A DNA stretch of 64,000 bases from Spirochaetales bacterium. Lineage in GTDB: Bacteria > Spirochaetota > Spirochaetia > DSM-2461. Under the pieces are notes generated by a model that had not been told where the DNA came from, did not search any database, and saw nothing but the letters and a program-made list of their open reading frames with translations. The translations under genes were made by a program, and so were the position numbers. Where the stretch lies: assembly GCA_022360655.1 (NCBI GenBank), contig JAKSCK010000237.1, positions 1 through 64,000 on the forward strand. The letters are read 5' to 3'. This document shows positions 38,401 through 48,545 of this stretch, one piece after another (position 1 is the first letter of the stretch; each line of letters opens with the position of its first letter).

Positions 38401-41224
38401 TTTTGCCCATGAGCTGAACTTGCGAGCCAATCAGGTTTTGCGTTTGGCCTATGTAACCAGGAGTATCAGTAATGGTAGGAGGAAGATTGTCCACATTGAG
38501 AGTGATAGGAAGTATGGTTTGATAATTGGTGTAGTCCAAAGCTTTCAGCTTGAGATAGAGGATGCCACTTTCAGGAATCACCGTACGTGTGTCCACCTCA
38601 TGATGCAAACTCCAATGATCAAAGCTTTGCCCATTGGCATCAATATAGGGATTTTCCTGATGGGTCACTGAACCAGATAGAGTATGAAGAGGATAGGGAT
38701 AGGATATTCCATTATCCAAACTCAACCAAATCTCTTTGACCGTTTCATCATCCAAAACATCGCCATTGATGGTGATGATGCCTCCAGCCGCATCATTCGA
38801 TGCATAGTTCACATTGGTGATGATGGGAATGGAATCATCCACACGGAAGGATCGTTCAACCGGTGGAGATCCATAGGTTCCAAATCTATCCCGGGCACGA
38901 ACCTGAACATGGATATCTCCGGAATGTCCACCAGAACCATCGGTGTCATAAAGTTCTCCAAAACGGTTCAGCTCAAAAGACCAGCTTCCGGTTCCTGCTA
39001 CTTCATACCAGCGAGATTCATCAATGATGCGCTCTCCTGAATCCTCTAAACCATTTCCGTTGAAATCAATGTATTTTCCAGCAGGCAAGGTCACCGTGTC
39101 GGAAAAATTAGGTGACTCACCATCAGCGGTATTGATGTCAACTCGGGTAAAGACCGCATCCACAGCCCCATCATCATCAAAACTTGATCCTGCTACCGTC
39201 ACAGAACCGCCAATGCTTGCTCCAAATGCAGGGTTCAAAATAGAAACCAGTGGCAAGTCCAGTTTGTTATCAATGAAGAGATAATAGGGAAAGAGAAGTT
39301 CTCCATTCTCATCGTCATGGATTTCTTGCGTTAAATTGGTTTCAAAGATATTTCCGGCAAGGTCTGTCACTCGAACCCGAATGGGAGTTTTCCAAATGTC
39401 CCCTTCCGCTGAAAGTTTTTCTGAATCCAAGTCATTCTCAAAGGCCTGCGTGTTCACAGAAATTTGAAAGTTGTACAAATCATTGGAAACAGGAATCCAT
39501 GCTAAAGACTCCTGATTGGTTTCATCACGTCCTACCACATACTCCACACTCTGAAGTTGGGTATTGTCCGAAGTTTGAACCCGGACATTCACACTTCCAT
39601 TGACATAGGTTCCATTACTTGGACTGTAAACACGGGCTTGAGGCGCTTGGGTGTCTCGGAAAATCTGAAGGTTTGTGACAGAAAATTTGCCAGACTGATC
39701 CACCGCCTTTGCCCGAATAGCAATGGGACCATCCACCAAAGGATGAGGCCAATTAGAAACGGAATAACTCCAATCCACCGTATCAGATGATGTAAAAGAA
39801 GCCGAATCCCAATTTTCACCATCATCAAGACTCAAGAGGATTTGAACAATGTTATCTGTTTCATCCGAGGCATGACCTTCAATGAGATCAAAGGTGGCAA
39901 GATTAAGATAATCTCCAATTTCTGGTGATGTGAAGGCAACCGATGGGGCACCTGAATCAATGGTAAATGGAACCACGTCCGAAGTTTTTTCCGCCACTTG
40001 AGCCTGTACGGATTTCACATCACGGGCCTTGATTCGAACACTTCGGACACCAGGTGCTAAACCATCAAGTGGATACTCAATTCGAATAAATTGATAGGGA
40101 GTCGTTCCAACCATTTTTCCCTGGTGAGGATTTGTGGAAGGATTTTGGTCGGGATCAATGGGACGCCAGAGGTTTGGATCATCACTATCAAACTGAATAA
40201 ATAAAGCCGAAACATCCAAGGCATCATCATCTTCAATGGTGGCAATCACGGTTCCCCCTGGAACCATGATGTTTTCTTCTGCACTTTGATCAGCTCCAGG
40301 ATTGATGAATGTGATCACCGGTTCATCCCCAGTCATGTTGACTTCAATGGGGAGGCCTTCCTCATTGCTCTTCCCATAACTGAGTAAGTCTTCTGGTGTG
40401 ATGGATATTCCAGAAACAGCATTTCCATTCTCTAACGAAAAAACGGCATCAATGGGGACATGTTCTGTTCCGCCATTGGCCGCAATCAAATCATCAAAGT
40501 GGTACATGCGCTGAGAGGTATTTCCTGCATAGTCCTCAGCCACAAAAAGAAGACGATGTGTTTTATGCCCGCCATTGTTGGTAAAACTGGTGGTCCATGA
40601 GGATGTCCCAACAGGTGCTGTTAAAGAAGCTACTGCGGGATTTTCCTCTCCTTGGGGATTCCCAGGCTGAAGCACCCGAGCCGTAACCTGACGGATTCGT
40701 CCATAGGGACCATCAAAGGCTTCTCCTTTGATGGCAAAGCTATAATCGGTGTATGCCGTCGTGGAATAACCTCGAGGAGAGGTAACAAGCAAGACCGGAG
40801 CTGTATTGTCAATGATGACCATAAGCCGCTCTTCCGTTTTTTTCCCCGTTCCATCCACATAGTAAAAACGGAGATCTTTCTCCCCATCATCAAATTCGGT
40901 TGTATTTAATTCCAAAGACCAAGCAGAATTGGAAACCGTTCCGTTGATTCGCCGGCCATCAATAACGGCGTAAACCTCATTAATTCCCACATCATCAGAG
41001 GCTGTTCCCTCAAACTGAAAAATTCCACGAATGTATGTTCCTGGATTGGCGTTTTTGACATCCCCTTCTGGTGGATCAATATCCTGACGAGAACCAAGAC
41101 CAACCAAAGGATTACGGCAAGCTGTAAGAATCGTTAAAAAAACAGCAACAATCGAAAGAATGAGAATGGTGCGAGTCCGTTGTTTGTTGGGGAATAAACG
41201 GGAAATTTTTTGGATCACTTTCAT
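35438..41224 (-). CDS. Giant lipoprotein with Ig-like repeats and C-terminal propeller-like repeats
   Basis: 1928 aa; lipobox FLTILTACRNP; repeated Ig-like blocks; C-terminal IxISYYDSHSNALKYARFSDDG / PVIVYYDTKNSALKLAYATG repeats. Confidence 0.85.
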   Translation of the reverse strand: MKVIQKISRLFPNKQRTRTILILSIVAVFLTILTACRNPLVGLGSRQDIDPPEGDVKNANPGTYIRGIFQFEGTASDDVGINEVYAVIDGRRINGTVSNSAWSLELNTTEFDDGEKDLRFYYVDGTGKKTEERLMVIIDNTAPVLLVTSPRGYSTTAYTDYSFAIKGEAFDGPYGRIRQVTARVLQPGNPQGEENPAVASLTAPVGTSSWTTSFTNNGGHKTHRLLFVAEDYAGNTSQRMYHFDDLIAANGGTEHVPIDAVFSLENGNAVSGISITPEDLLSYGKSNEEGLPIEVNMTGDEPVITFINPGADQSAEENIMVPGGTVIATIEDDDALDVSALFIQFDSDDPNLWRPIDPDQNPSTNPHQGKMVGTTPYQFIRIEYPLDGLAPGVRSVRIKARDVKSVQAQVAEKTSDVVPFTIDSGAPSVAFTSPEIGDYLNLATFDLIEGHASDETDNIVQILLSLDDGENWDSASFTSSDTVDWSYSVSNWPHPLVDGPIAIRAKAVDQSGKFSVTNLQIFRDTQAPQARVYSPSNGTYVNGSVNVRVQTSDNTQLQSVEYVVGRDETNQESLAWIPVSNDLYNFQISVNTQAFENDLDSEKLSAEGDIWKTPIRVRVTDLAGNIFETNLTQEIHDDENGELLFPYYLFIDNKLDLPLVSILNPAFGASIGGSVTVAGSSFDDDGAVDAVFTRVDINTADGESPNFSDTVTLPAGKYIDFNGNGLEDSGERIIDESRWYEVAGTGSWSFELNRFGELYDTDGSGGHSGDIHVQVRARDRFGTYGSPPVERSFRVDDSIPIITNVNYASNDAAGGIITINGDVLDDETVKEIWLSLDNGISYPYPLHTLSGSVTHQENPYIDANGQSFDHWSLHHEVDTRTVIPESGILYLKLKALDYTNYQTILPITLNVDNLPPTITDTPGYIGQTQNLIGSQVQLMGKIKDVGSVSGIAKVEVYLERGGMAYNPDGSSTYTYSTHSTQGDVPMSTRNFDHGNSGSHSALYPDQSSAIMVIDSVIEQWDENGGNGDGDGYSENLVSGLAWDWGVVLDSTIIPDGSVNVHYVAYDHGGNTAHYVQPIALANNGPAINSLKISTDLNGDGDASDSSSNFNETEIYVGPGAFTVRNDLFVMTPTVSGGNGTLSYALFYDTPLANIGSATALKEGTFGEDLTISLGTADFAGIPDGENRPFLLQITDSAQLTAIQEFSVDVANTDSVAPTARLFHLNQGSVTSAAGRTGRLQPAGLGGGYNNNDADVSGTVLLTGRVSDDQRIQNVTLQIDGLNGGNPFDLFVWDDASLEASGGLKAPAGVNAEITSWSFTESSGHIVDFTYQWNTEEIATTAQNNVDVKVRVTDFGNNASPEVLQELSDLSEPFNSMTVDVMPYITTILLNDSTEILRTQKGRYPVPEGTGTRIVLRGYNLGTAENTATVSLTGQGGASSTDLIGNQYANNGDSNADWSQQVSVLLTNLDGVIENSGLLALKVNEIPMMNHSNDNSQTFNQEANPSGTLWNDDRYLSVWKVDESITGSSGAVHGALTANPLDGGLWASWSEYSDADVYIANNTAQSEIFHKYDPAEYTDIGISEAGKQYVVYLANFFGGGTYDGAWNTGSGGLVLWGENAELWDGWNGNPYSTNRLEEVERFSEDKKLWQFQNPRMFVNGDIIHISYYDSHSNALKYARFSDDGTSIYNLTFSNAQNTASNNREYIYENGKWDENIVDGTEPSTDPSDVGEYSDITVDKDGKPVIVYYDTKNSALKLAYATGETPPTDHSAEWTTHNITNPSSYIGKYPSVRVDSENTAHVTAYKVSTGDLMYFQVQLSTGSVEKTEIVDSVGNVGAQADLDLLTIGTQDIPVVGYLNSSNVGTFQGLKYALREGEDDWEQGTVPLFHVVDGERISTAAWPKSNGDRNYDMAIGFHSNEYRYVQLRPEL

Positions 41225-41694
41225 TCAAATTCCTCTCTTCACAAATCCAGCGATTTGCTCACCTTACTCAAATTCACCATGGGCGAGGTTCAGAAATTGA
41301 CAGATTAACGAACGGTCGGTATCTCTCTGATGACAAATTCATTTTCGGCAAAAATGTCAACTTCAATAAATGAACCTTAAACTCTCTGTTTTGGAACCAT
41401 GATCAGCGAAGCTCCGTGCATCATGAAAAGCACGTCTGAACTCCACATAAATACCACCAAAACCATAGGAATATCCATATTCTTTCAGAATTTCTTTCTT
41501 TTATTCGGAAGAATTCCCAAAAAACACCATCCATGTTTTATAAAATCCTACAGCCCCCACAAATCTGAGAGAAACCGCTGAGGAACAGATCATGAACAAT
41601 GTTGTCTTGTTCTTGAGGAGATTTTCTCTTTCTCTTTCAAATCCCCAGACCTGGTTAATGCAATGGGAAACTAAGCTCGGATATACTTTCGTTT

Positions 41695-42354
41695 ATGAAG
41701 TCAGTTCCCCGCGCCTTAATTGTTATCGTTCTCGCCCTCCTTCCGATGGCACTCTTTGGACAGGCGAATCATATGCGTGTCCGAACCTTTATTGGCATTG
41801 AGCCCATTGGACGATTCACCGCTGATCATCTGAGTGTTCCCAACCCACCTGGGGCCACTGGACGAGTGACCTGGAATGCCTCATATCACATATCTCCCGG
41901 TCTGGAAGTGTTTTGGATCATCACACCTCAAGTAGAAGTGGGAGCCGGATTCCGTTATGAACTCCAGCGAAGGGTGTTCCATGACTCTGTGGATGATGCC
42001 ATGTTCCAATTCATTCCCCTCTATGCTGCGGTACGCTATCGATTCCTTGATACAGAGAAAGCAGACCTTTTTCTGGAGGGAAAAGCGGGATATGCCTTTT
42101 TTCAGCCAAGCAAGGCTTTCCTGAGTATTTGGGATTCAGAGGGTGGAGCCTTGCAATCCACCAGTGGTGGGCTGTATGCGAGCGCCATCATTGGAACGGT
42201 TTTTCCTTTCCTTGAACGCCCCAAATGGGCATTGGAGGCCTCCTTGGATGTGGGCTATGCCTATCACATGGCCAGAGGAAAGAATTCTGTGCGGGAATAT
42301 CCCATGAATTACCATGCTATGACGGCGGACTTTTCCCTCGATTTTCGGTTTTAG
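41695..42354 (+). CDS. Outer-membrane beta-barrel protein
   Basis: 219 aa, signal peptide, alternating amphipathic strands, C-terminal MTADFSLDFRF. Confidence 0.75.
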   Translation: MKSVPRALIVIVLALLPMALFGQANHMRVRTFIGIEPIGRFTADHLSVPNPPGATGRVTWNASYHISPGLEVFWIITPQVEVGAGFRYELQRRVFHDSVDDAMFQFIPLYAAVRYRFLDTEKADLFLEGKAGYAFFQPSKAFLSIWDSEGGALQSTSGGLYASAIIGTVFPFLERPKWALEASLDVGYAYHMARGKNSVREYPMNYHAMTADFSLDFRF

Positions 42355-42375
42355 ACATCATGAATTCTTAGGCCG

Positions 42376-42400
42376 ATCCCCTCCTCTGGAGGGGATTTCC
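42376..42400 (+). terminator. Rho-independent-like terminator
   Basis: ATCCCCTCC-TCT-GGAGGGGAT then TTCCC. Confidence 0.7.
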
Positions 42401-42641
42401 CTAGAAAAAATCTACCAATCACTTTTTGGATAAAACCAAGAAAACTGCAACAACCTCTCTGAGTTTCCATTCTTCCTTGCGCTGCCTTCTCTCCAACTCA
42501 AACCCCCTTCTCCTATTGAAGTGAAGCGACTTTATCCCCTATGATCTCTATGCTCACATTTACGGCTCTCCGCCCCTCGCCTGTTATTGAACCTCGGTGT
42601 CACAAGCGGAAGTCGAGCGCTATTTTGCCCAGGAGACGATC

Positions 42642-42851
42642 ATGATAAATGTAGGACTCATCATCATGGCGGTTGGGATGTTGGTGGTTTTCGCCTTCCT
42701 TACCATCATGGTGGTCATGATGAGGGCCATGTCTGGCCTGATCCTGAAGTTCTTCCCAGAAAAGGAAGAACCCGTCCCCGTTCGCGCCGCATCCGCTGGC
42801 GCTGACGACGCGGAAGTGGCTGTCGCAATTGCGGCCGCCTGCAGCCTCTAA
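42642..42851 (+). CDS. oadG: Oxaloacetate decarboxylase gamma subunit (OadG)
   Basis: Small single-TM protein MINVGLIIMAVGMLVVFAFLTIMVVMM directly upstream of oadA-oadB. Confidence 0.85.
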   Translation: MINVGLIIMAVGMLVVFAFLTIMVVMMRAMSGLILKFFPEKEEPVPVRAASAGADDAEVAVAIAAACSL

Positions 42852-42869
42852 AAGACCGGAGAAACGCAC

Positions 42870-44672
42870 ATGGCTAAGAAAAAGGTAGACTTCATGATTA
42901 CGGCTTTCCGGGACGGATTCCAGTCCGTCTACGGAGCCCGGGTCTTCACCAAAGACTTCATCCCTGCCGTTGAGGCTGCCAGCGCTGCTGGTATCAAGCA
43001 CTTTGAGGCTGGTGGTGGTGCTCGCTTCCAGTCCCTCTACTTCTACAGCAACGAAGATGCATTTGACATGATGGACCAGTTCCGCGCTGCGGCCGGTCCC
43101 GATGCCAACCTTCAGACTCTTGCTCGTGGTGTGAACGTGGTTGGTCTCAGCTCCCAGAGCCGGGACATCATTCAGCTTCACGCCAAACTCTTCAAAAAGC
43201 ACGGTATTTCCACCATCCGAAACTTTGATGCCCTCAATGACGTGAACAACCTCATTGACTCTGGTAAAGCCATTGTGGATGCCGGTCTGAACCACGAGGT
43301 TTGTGTCACTCTGATGGCCCTTCCCGAAGGTGTGACTGGAGCTCATGACCCCGACTTCTACGAGAAGACACTCCGGGGCATTCTGGATGCTGGCATTCCT
43401 TACAACAGCGTCTGTTTCAAAGATGCTTCTGGTACCTCCACACCTGCTACTGTGTTTGAAACCATTAAACGTGCCCGCAAGATGCTTCCTGCTGACACCA
43501 AGATTGTGTTCCACTCCCATGAGACTGCTGGTGTTTGTATTGCTCAGTACATGGCTGCCCTGGATGCTGGTGCCAACCAGATTGACCTTTCCATGGCTCC
43601 TGCTTCTGGTGGAACCTGCCAGCCTGATGTGATGACCATGTACCACGCTCTCCGTGGTTCTGATTACGATATGGGCATTGATCCTGCCAAAGTTTACGAG
43701 GCAGAAGAGGTTTTCAAGAATTGCATGAAAGATTACTTCATGCCCCCTGAAGCCAAGAAAGTGGAGCCCCTCATTCCCCTTTCCCCCATGCCTGGCGGCG
43801 CTTTGACGGCCAACACCCAGATGCTCCGAGACAACGATCTTCTGGACCGGTATGAGGAAATCACCAAGAACATGGGTGAAGTTGTGATTAAGGGTGGTTT
43901 TGGTACCTCCGTGACTCCAGTTTCCCAGTTCTACTTCCAGCAGGCCTTCAATAACACCATGTTTGGTCCTTGGAAGAAAATTGCCGAAGGTTACGGCAAA
44001 ATGGTTCTTGGCTACTTCGGAAAAACTCCCGTTGCTCCCGATCCAGAAGTTGTGAAGGTTGCTCAAGAGCAGCTGGGCTTAGAGCCCACAACTCGCCTGG
44101 TTGTGGACATCAACGATGAGAACCCCAAACTGGGTGTTGATGCAGCCAAGAAACTCCTTTCAGACAATAACATCACAGACCACAGCGACGAAAATGTGTT
44201 CATTGCTGCCGCTTGTCTTGATAAGGGTATTCAGTACCTCAAGGGTGAAGCTAAAACCAATGTTCGCAAGAATGTTGCGGAAGCTGCGCCTGTTGCTGCA
44301 TCCTCTGCAAAAGATGGCGTCACAGTCACTGTGAATGGCAAAGCGTACGGCGTGAAGATTGATGGTGGAAAAGCTGTGGTAAACGGCAAAGAGTACGCCA
44401 TTGATGTGAAGGCTGGTATGGATGCTGCTACTGCCCCTGCTGCTTCTGCCGGTGGTGCTGCTGTTTCCATCAGTGCTCCCATGCCTGGTTTGGTTCTCCG
44501 CATTCCTGTGGCCGTGGGCGACACTGTGGCCGAAGGTGATGAAGTGATTGTTCTGGAAGCCATGAAGATGGAAACTCCTGTTTCTGCCACTGCTGGTGGA
44601 ACTGTGAAAGCCATTACTGTGAACCAGGGTGATCAGGTAAAAGCAGGCGATGTCCTGGTTGAGATTGGCTGA
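42870..44672 (+). CDS. oadA: Oxaloacetate decarboxylase alpha subunit with C-terminal biotinyl domain
   Basis: [45 protein letters not shown]; biotin site [11 protein letters not shown]. Confidence 0.95.
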   Translation: MAKKKVDFMITAFRDGFQSVYGARVFTKDFIPAVEAASAAGIKHFEAGGGARFQSLYFYSNEDAFDMMDQFRAAAGPDANLQTLARGVNVVGLSSQSRDIIQLHAKLFKKHGISTIRNFDALNDVNNLIDSGKAIVDAGLNHEVCVTLMALPEGVTGAHDPDFYEKTLRGILDAGIPYNSVCFKDASGTSTPATVFETIKRARKMLPADTKIVFHSHETAGVCIAQYMAALDAGANQIDLSMAPASGGTCQPDVMTMYHALRGSDYDMGIDPAKVYEAEEVFKNCMKDYFMPPEAKKVEPLIPLSPMPGGALTANTQMLRDNDLLDRYEEITKNMGEVVIKGGFGTSVTPVSQFYFQQAFNNTMFGPWKKIAEGYGKMVLGYFGKTPVAPDPEVVKVAQEQLGLEPTTRLVVDINDENPKLGVDAAKKLLSDNNITDHSDENVFIAAACLDKGIQYLKGEAKTNVRKNVAEAAPVAASSAKDGVTVTVNGKAYGVKIDGGKAVVNGKEYAIDVKAGMDAATAPAASAGGAAVSISAPMPGLVLRIPVAVGDTVAEGDEVIVLEAMKMETPVSATAGGTVKAITVNQGDQVKAGDVLVEIG

Positions 44673-44683
44673 GGGAGGAACTG

Positions 44684-45934
44684 ATGCAATTCTTTGATTC
44701 CCTGTTAGAACTCTGGAGGACCACCGGTATTTACGGTTTCCTCCAGGACGGGGGATGGGGCAACATCGTAATGATTGCGGTGGGATTAACCCTCATCTAC
44801 CTGGCAATAAAAAAAGGTTTTGAGCCTCTGTTGCTCATTCCCATTGGCTTTGGTGCCGTGCTGTCCAACATTCCCTTTGCGGAAATTGCCAGCCACACCA
44901 TTCGTACTGTTGGCGCAGATGGACACGTGTCTGTGGATGTGTTTGGTGGATTCATCGGACAGTTCTACGACATGGGTGTGGCCTCAGGTCTCTTCCCCCT
45001 CCTCATCTTCATGGGTGTGGGTGCAATGACTGACTTTGGTCCTCTTCTGGCCAACCCCAAGACTCTGCTCTTGGGTGCGGCAGCCCAGTTTGGTATTTTC
45101 TTTGCCCTCTTTGGTACTGTTATTTTGGAGCAAATCCCTGGATTCTCCTTTGTGACAGCGGCTGATGGCACCCAGCTGGCGGATTCCATTCTTCATGTTG
45201 CTGGTTCCATTGGCATCATTGGAGGTGCGGACGGCCCCACAGCCATCTTCACCACTGCCCGATTGGCCCCCCAGTACCTTGGACCCATTGCTGTAGCAGC
45301 TTACTCCTACATGGCTTTGGTTCCCATCATTCAGCCTCCCATCATGAAGGCCCTCACTTCTTCTGCTGAGCGCCAGATCAAGATGGAGCAGCTGCGTCAT
45401 GTAACCAAGACTGAAAAGATTGTGTTCCCTCTCATTGTCCTGGTGCTGTGTATCCTGCTTCTTCCCAGCGCAACTCCCCTCATTGGTATGCTGATGTTTG
45501 GAAACTTGCTGAAGGAATGCATGGTCACAGACCGTCTTTCTGACACCGCTCAGAATGCTCTTATGAACACGGTCACCATCATGTTGGGTCTGTCTTTAGG
45601 TTCTAAGATGTCTGCCCATGTCTTCTTGAACCTCACCACCTTGGGCATTCTGCTCCTGGGTCTCATTGCCTTTATGATTGGTACTGCCACTGGTGTTATG
45701 TTGGCCAAGTTGATGAACAAGCTCTCTCCCAAGAGCCCCATCAACCCCCTTATTGGTGCTGCTGGTGTTTCCGCCGTTCCCATGGCTGCTCGTGTGGCCA
45801 ATAAGGTAGGTCTGGACGAAAACCCCAACAACTACTTGCTGATGCACGCCATGGGCCCCAATGTGGCTGGTGTGATTGGTTCCGCTGTTGCGGCTGGTGT
45901 TCTTCTTGCCCTGGTTCCCATCCTTGGCGGTTGA
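44684..45934 (+). CDS. oadB: Na+-pumping oxaloacetate decarboxylase beta subunit
   Basis: [40 protein letters not shown]-terminal [21 protein letters not shown]. Confidence 0.96.
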   Translation: MQFFDSLLELWRTTGIYGFLQDGGWGNIVMIAVGLTLIYLAIKKGFEPLLLIPIGFGAVLSNIPFAEIASHTIRTVGADGHVSVDVFGGFIGQFYDMGVASGLFPLLIFMGVGAMTDFGPLLANPKTLLLGAAAQFGIFFALFGTVILEQIPGFSFVTAADGTQLADSILHVAGSIGIIGGADGPTAIFTTARLAPQYLGPIAVAAYSYMALVPIIQPPIMKALTSSAERQIKMEQLRHVTKTEKIVFPLIVLVLCILLLPSATPLIGMLMFGNLLKECMVTDRLSDTAQNALMNTVTIMLGLSLGSKMSAHVFLNLTTLGILLLGLIAFMIGTATGVMLAKLMNKLSPKSPINPLIGAAGVSAVPMAARVANKVGLDENPNNYLLMHAMGPNVAGVIGSAVAAGVLLALVPILGG

Positions 45935-45960
45935 TGCCTAATTTTGTGATTTAAATCCAG

Positions 45961-45989
45961 CTGCCTCCTTTGGGAGGCAGTTTTTTTTT
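45961..45989 (+). terminator. Rho-independent terminator of the oad operon
   Basis: CTGCCTCC/GGAGGCAG then T9. Confidence 0.95.
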
Positions 45990-46108
45990 GCTCTTGAGAA
46001 TCCTATTCACATGAAATAGCAAGTATTGTCAGATTCCCTGGCCTGTAGAGCAGAGATCATCAAGTAGAAGAATTGGAGAAACGGGATGATGGTGCCAGGA
46101 GTGAACAC

Positions 46109-46585
46109 ATGCAAGACATCAGACTGAATTCCATTGGAACGGTACAAGAACATCAGGGACAATTTTCCTTGAAATTGGAGACATCCTGGCATTCTGCCTT
46201 AAAGGGTTTAGAAGGCTTTACTCACATCCATGTTCTCTGGTGGGCCCACCACATGGATACAACCAACGCACGAAGCATCACGGTTTGTGAGCAACCCTAC
46301 AAGATGGGACCAGAGGAACTCGGGATTTTCTCCACACGATCTCCGGCCCGTCCCAATCCCATCATGATCACACCTGTGTTTGTTTCTCATATTGATCTGG
46401 AGAATGGCATGATTCACCTTCCCTACATTGATGCAGAACCAGGGAGTCCCATCCTGGACATCAAGCCCTTCCATGGATCTTCCGATTGCATCCAAAATTG
46501 GGCTGTTCCAGAATGGTGTTCAAACTGGCCTAAGTCAGTAGAAGAATCAGCAAACTTCCCCTGGGAAACTGTGTTTAATTTCTAA
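46109..46585 (+). CDS. trmO: TsaA/TrmO-family tRNA methyltransferase
   Basis: IRLNSIGTV...LEGFTHIHVLWWAH...ELGIFSTRSPARPNPIMIT...GSPILDIKPF. Confidence 0.85.
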   Translation: MQDIRLNSIGTVQEHQGQFSLKLETSWHSALKGLEGFTHIHVLWWAHHMDTTNARSITVCEQPYKMGPEELGIFSTRSPARPNPIMITPVFVSHIDLENGMIHLPYIDAEPGSPILDIKPFHGSSDCIQNWAVPEWCSNWPKSVEESANFPWETVFNF

Positions 46586-46590
46586 AGGAT

Positions 46591-47466
46591 TTGCCCTTGA
46601 ACAATCGGGACATCATTTACCAATCGCTCAATATCATTGAGGAACAACTTCACTGTGCCCTGAATGTTCAGAATCTCGCCGAAAAGATTGGGTATTCTGT
46701 GCATTATTTCACCCACCTGTTCAAGGGCATCACAGGCCATTCTCCAGGGGCGTACCTTCAAAAAAGACGCATCACCAAGGCCTGGGAAAAGCTCAGAGAG
46801 GGAAAACATTCCGTGACGGAGGTTGCTCTGGATATGGGCTTCCAATCACCGGAAAGTTTTTCCCGTGCTTTTCGGAATCAGTTAGGGATTTCCCCAAGGA
46901 CAGCATTCAATCCCTTAGAACCAAAACCAACAAATCTCCTCATGCCCCTTACTGGAGAGAAGATTGAGGCCTATCGTCGCATGGCTGAAAATCACAGCCC
47001 TGAGCTCATCACCAAAGGTCCTCTCAACCTTATTGGACTTCCTCTTTATGGCCATCCTGATCAACTGAAAGATTTTTCCAAACCCTGGGAAACGCTGTTC
47101 TCTCACAAGGATTCCATTCCATCCAGAGTGGTTCCAGAACGATACTATCAGGTTCAATATTGGCTTCCAGATCAAGAGTCCGATGAGCTTTTCTTTCTCT
47201 TTGCCCTGGAGGGGTTAAATCTCCAGAACGTGCCTCTGCAATTCACAACCAAACAACTTCCAGAGCAACTTTATCTCCGATTTTTCCACCATGGACCAAG
47301 TCATAAAGTGGGAAAAACCTATGAGTACATCTATCAATCCTATCTCCCAGAAACCGATTACAAGCTTTCTGCCTTCTTCAACTTTGAATACTACCCTCCC
47401 CATTTCACGAGCCCTCATGATGAATACGCTGTGAGTGAAATCTACATTCCGGTTCAGCTCCCCTGA
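46591..47466 (+). CDS. AraC-family regulator with C-terminal effector-binding-like domain
   Basis: N-terminal HTH: LAEKIGYSVHYFTHLFKGITGHSPGAYLQKRRITKAWEKLREGKHSVTEVALDMGFQSPESFSRAFRNQLGISP; TTG start. Confidence 0.85.
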   Translation: MPLNNRDIIYQSLNIIEEQLHCALNVQNLAEKIGYSVHYFTHLFKGITGHSPGAYLQKRRITKAWEKLREGKHSVTEVALDMGFQSPESFSRAFRNQLGISPRTAFNPLEPKPTNLLMPLTGEKIEAYRRMAENHSPELITKGPLNLIGLPLYGHPDQLKDFSKPWETLFSHKDSIPSRVVPERYYQVQYWLPDQESDELFFLFALEGLNLQNVPLQFTTKQLPEQLYLRFFHHGPSHKVGKTYEYIYQSYLPETDYKLSAFFNFEYYPPHFTSPHDEYAVSEIYIPVQLP

Positions 47467-47542
47467 GAGTTAAGGCCCAGTACGATGATGAAACTCAGAG
47501 ATGGTGGTGGGGCAAAGAGAATGCTGGTTCCCCCTTGCGGGA

Positions 47543-47634
47543 GGGATTGGCGAGGAAACGGCCCCGGGAAGCCCGGCGGAACGGCAGAGAGCCGGAAGAG
47601 CGGACCGGATGAGGCCGTTGGAACAGAAAGCCCG
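47543..47634 (+). repeat. Dispersed intergenic repeat family 2, copy A
   Basis: AGCCCGGCGGAACGG (47570-47584), AGxGAGCCGGA, AGGCCgTTGgAACaGAAAGCCCG shared with 56322-56414 at nearly the same spacing. Confidence 0.75.
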
Positions 47635-47666
47635 CTTGGTTCGCTCCAGCGAAACAACCCGCCCAT

Positions 47667-47703
47667 AAAAAAACCCGCCGTCCCGGAGGTTGAGAACGGC
47701 GGG
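47667..47703 (-). terminator. Rho-independent terminator of the sugar ABC operon (minus strand)
   Basis: CCCGCCGT/ACGGCGGG; T7 on minus strand. Confidence 0.9.
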
Positions 47704-47723
47704 CCAAAAGAGAAGAAAAGGAG

Positions 47724-48545
47724 TTAGCCTTTCACGGCTCCTGCGGACATGCCTTTCACGATGTACTTTTGGCCGATGAGATACACAATCACAACGGGAA
47801 GACAGGTGAGGATGACATCCGCAAAAATGTAGTTCCATTCGGAACGATACATACCAATGAAGTTAAATACGGCAAGGGTCATGGGCCAGAGCCGAGAATT
47901 GTTCACCAAATACAGGGGTGCAATAAACTCATTCCACGCATTCATGAAGTTGATGAAGAGCAGTGTGATGAGAATGGGTTTCAAGAGAGGCAGGATGATT
48001 TGCCAATAGATACGCAGAGCTCCTGCTCCATCCAATACGGCTGATTCATCCAAGGACACGGGAACGGAGGCCAGGTAGCCGTAGAACATGAACACGCTGA
48101 AGGCAAGAAGACTGGCACTGTAGTACAGAAGGTAACCACTCATAGTTCCAAGGAGACCAAGACTTTTCATCACCTGCACAACGGTGACCATGTTCACAGG
48201 GGCTATGAGACCAAGAATGAAATAGATATACAGGGCTCGATTAAACCGGCTTTTCCGACGGGACATGACAAACCCCGCCATGGAGGCGGTGATGAGACTG
48301 ACGGCACAGCAAACTGTGGCAATCAGCATGCTATTGAAAAAGGACCGGCCCAGTTTTCCCACTTTAGCAGCAACGGCAAAGTTTCCCCAAAGCGGCTTTG
48401 CTGGAAGGGAAAAGCGCACAAGCTCGGCCTCATTCACGGTTTTGAGAGACCCTAAGAGAACGGTCACAATGGGAATGATCACCAAAAGGCTCAAAAGGGC
48501 CACCAGAATATTGGTGATGATGTCAAATTTTCTGTAACGCTTCAT
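47724..48545 (-). CDS. Carbohydrate ABC transporter permease (MalG-like)
   Basis: 273 aa; EAA-like LDGAGALRIYWQIILPLLKPIL. Confidence 0.92.
   Translation of the reverse strand: MKRYRKFDIITNILVALLSLLVIIPIVTVLLGSLKTVNEAELVRFSLPAKPLWGNFAVAAKVGKLGRSFFNSMLIATVCCAVSLITASMAGFVMSRRKSRFNRALYIYFILGLIAPVNMVTVVQVMKSLGLLGTMSGYLLYYSASLLAFSVFMFYGYLASVPVSLDESAVLDGAGALRIYWQIILPLLKPILITLLFINFMNAWNEFIAPLYLVNNSRLWPMTLAVFNFIGMYRSEWNYIFADVILTCLPVVIVYLIGQKYIVKGMSAGAVKG

Noticed and set aside
42600-44066. 488-aa minus-strand ORF antisense to oadA
   Set aside because: oadA on the plus strand has unambiguous motifs; the antisense ORF is a codon-bias by-product and shows no recognisable motif
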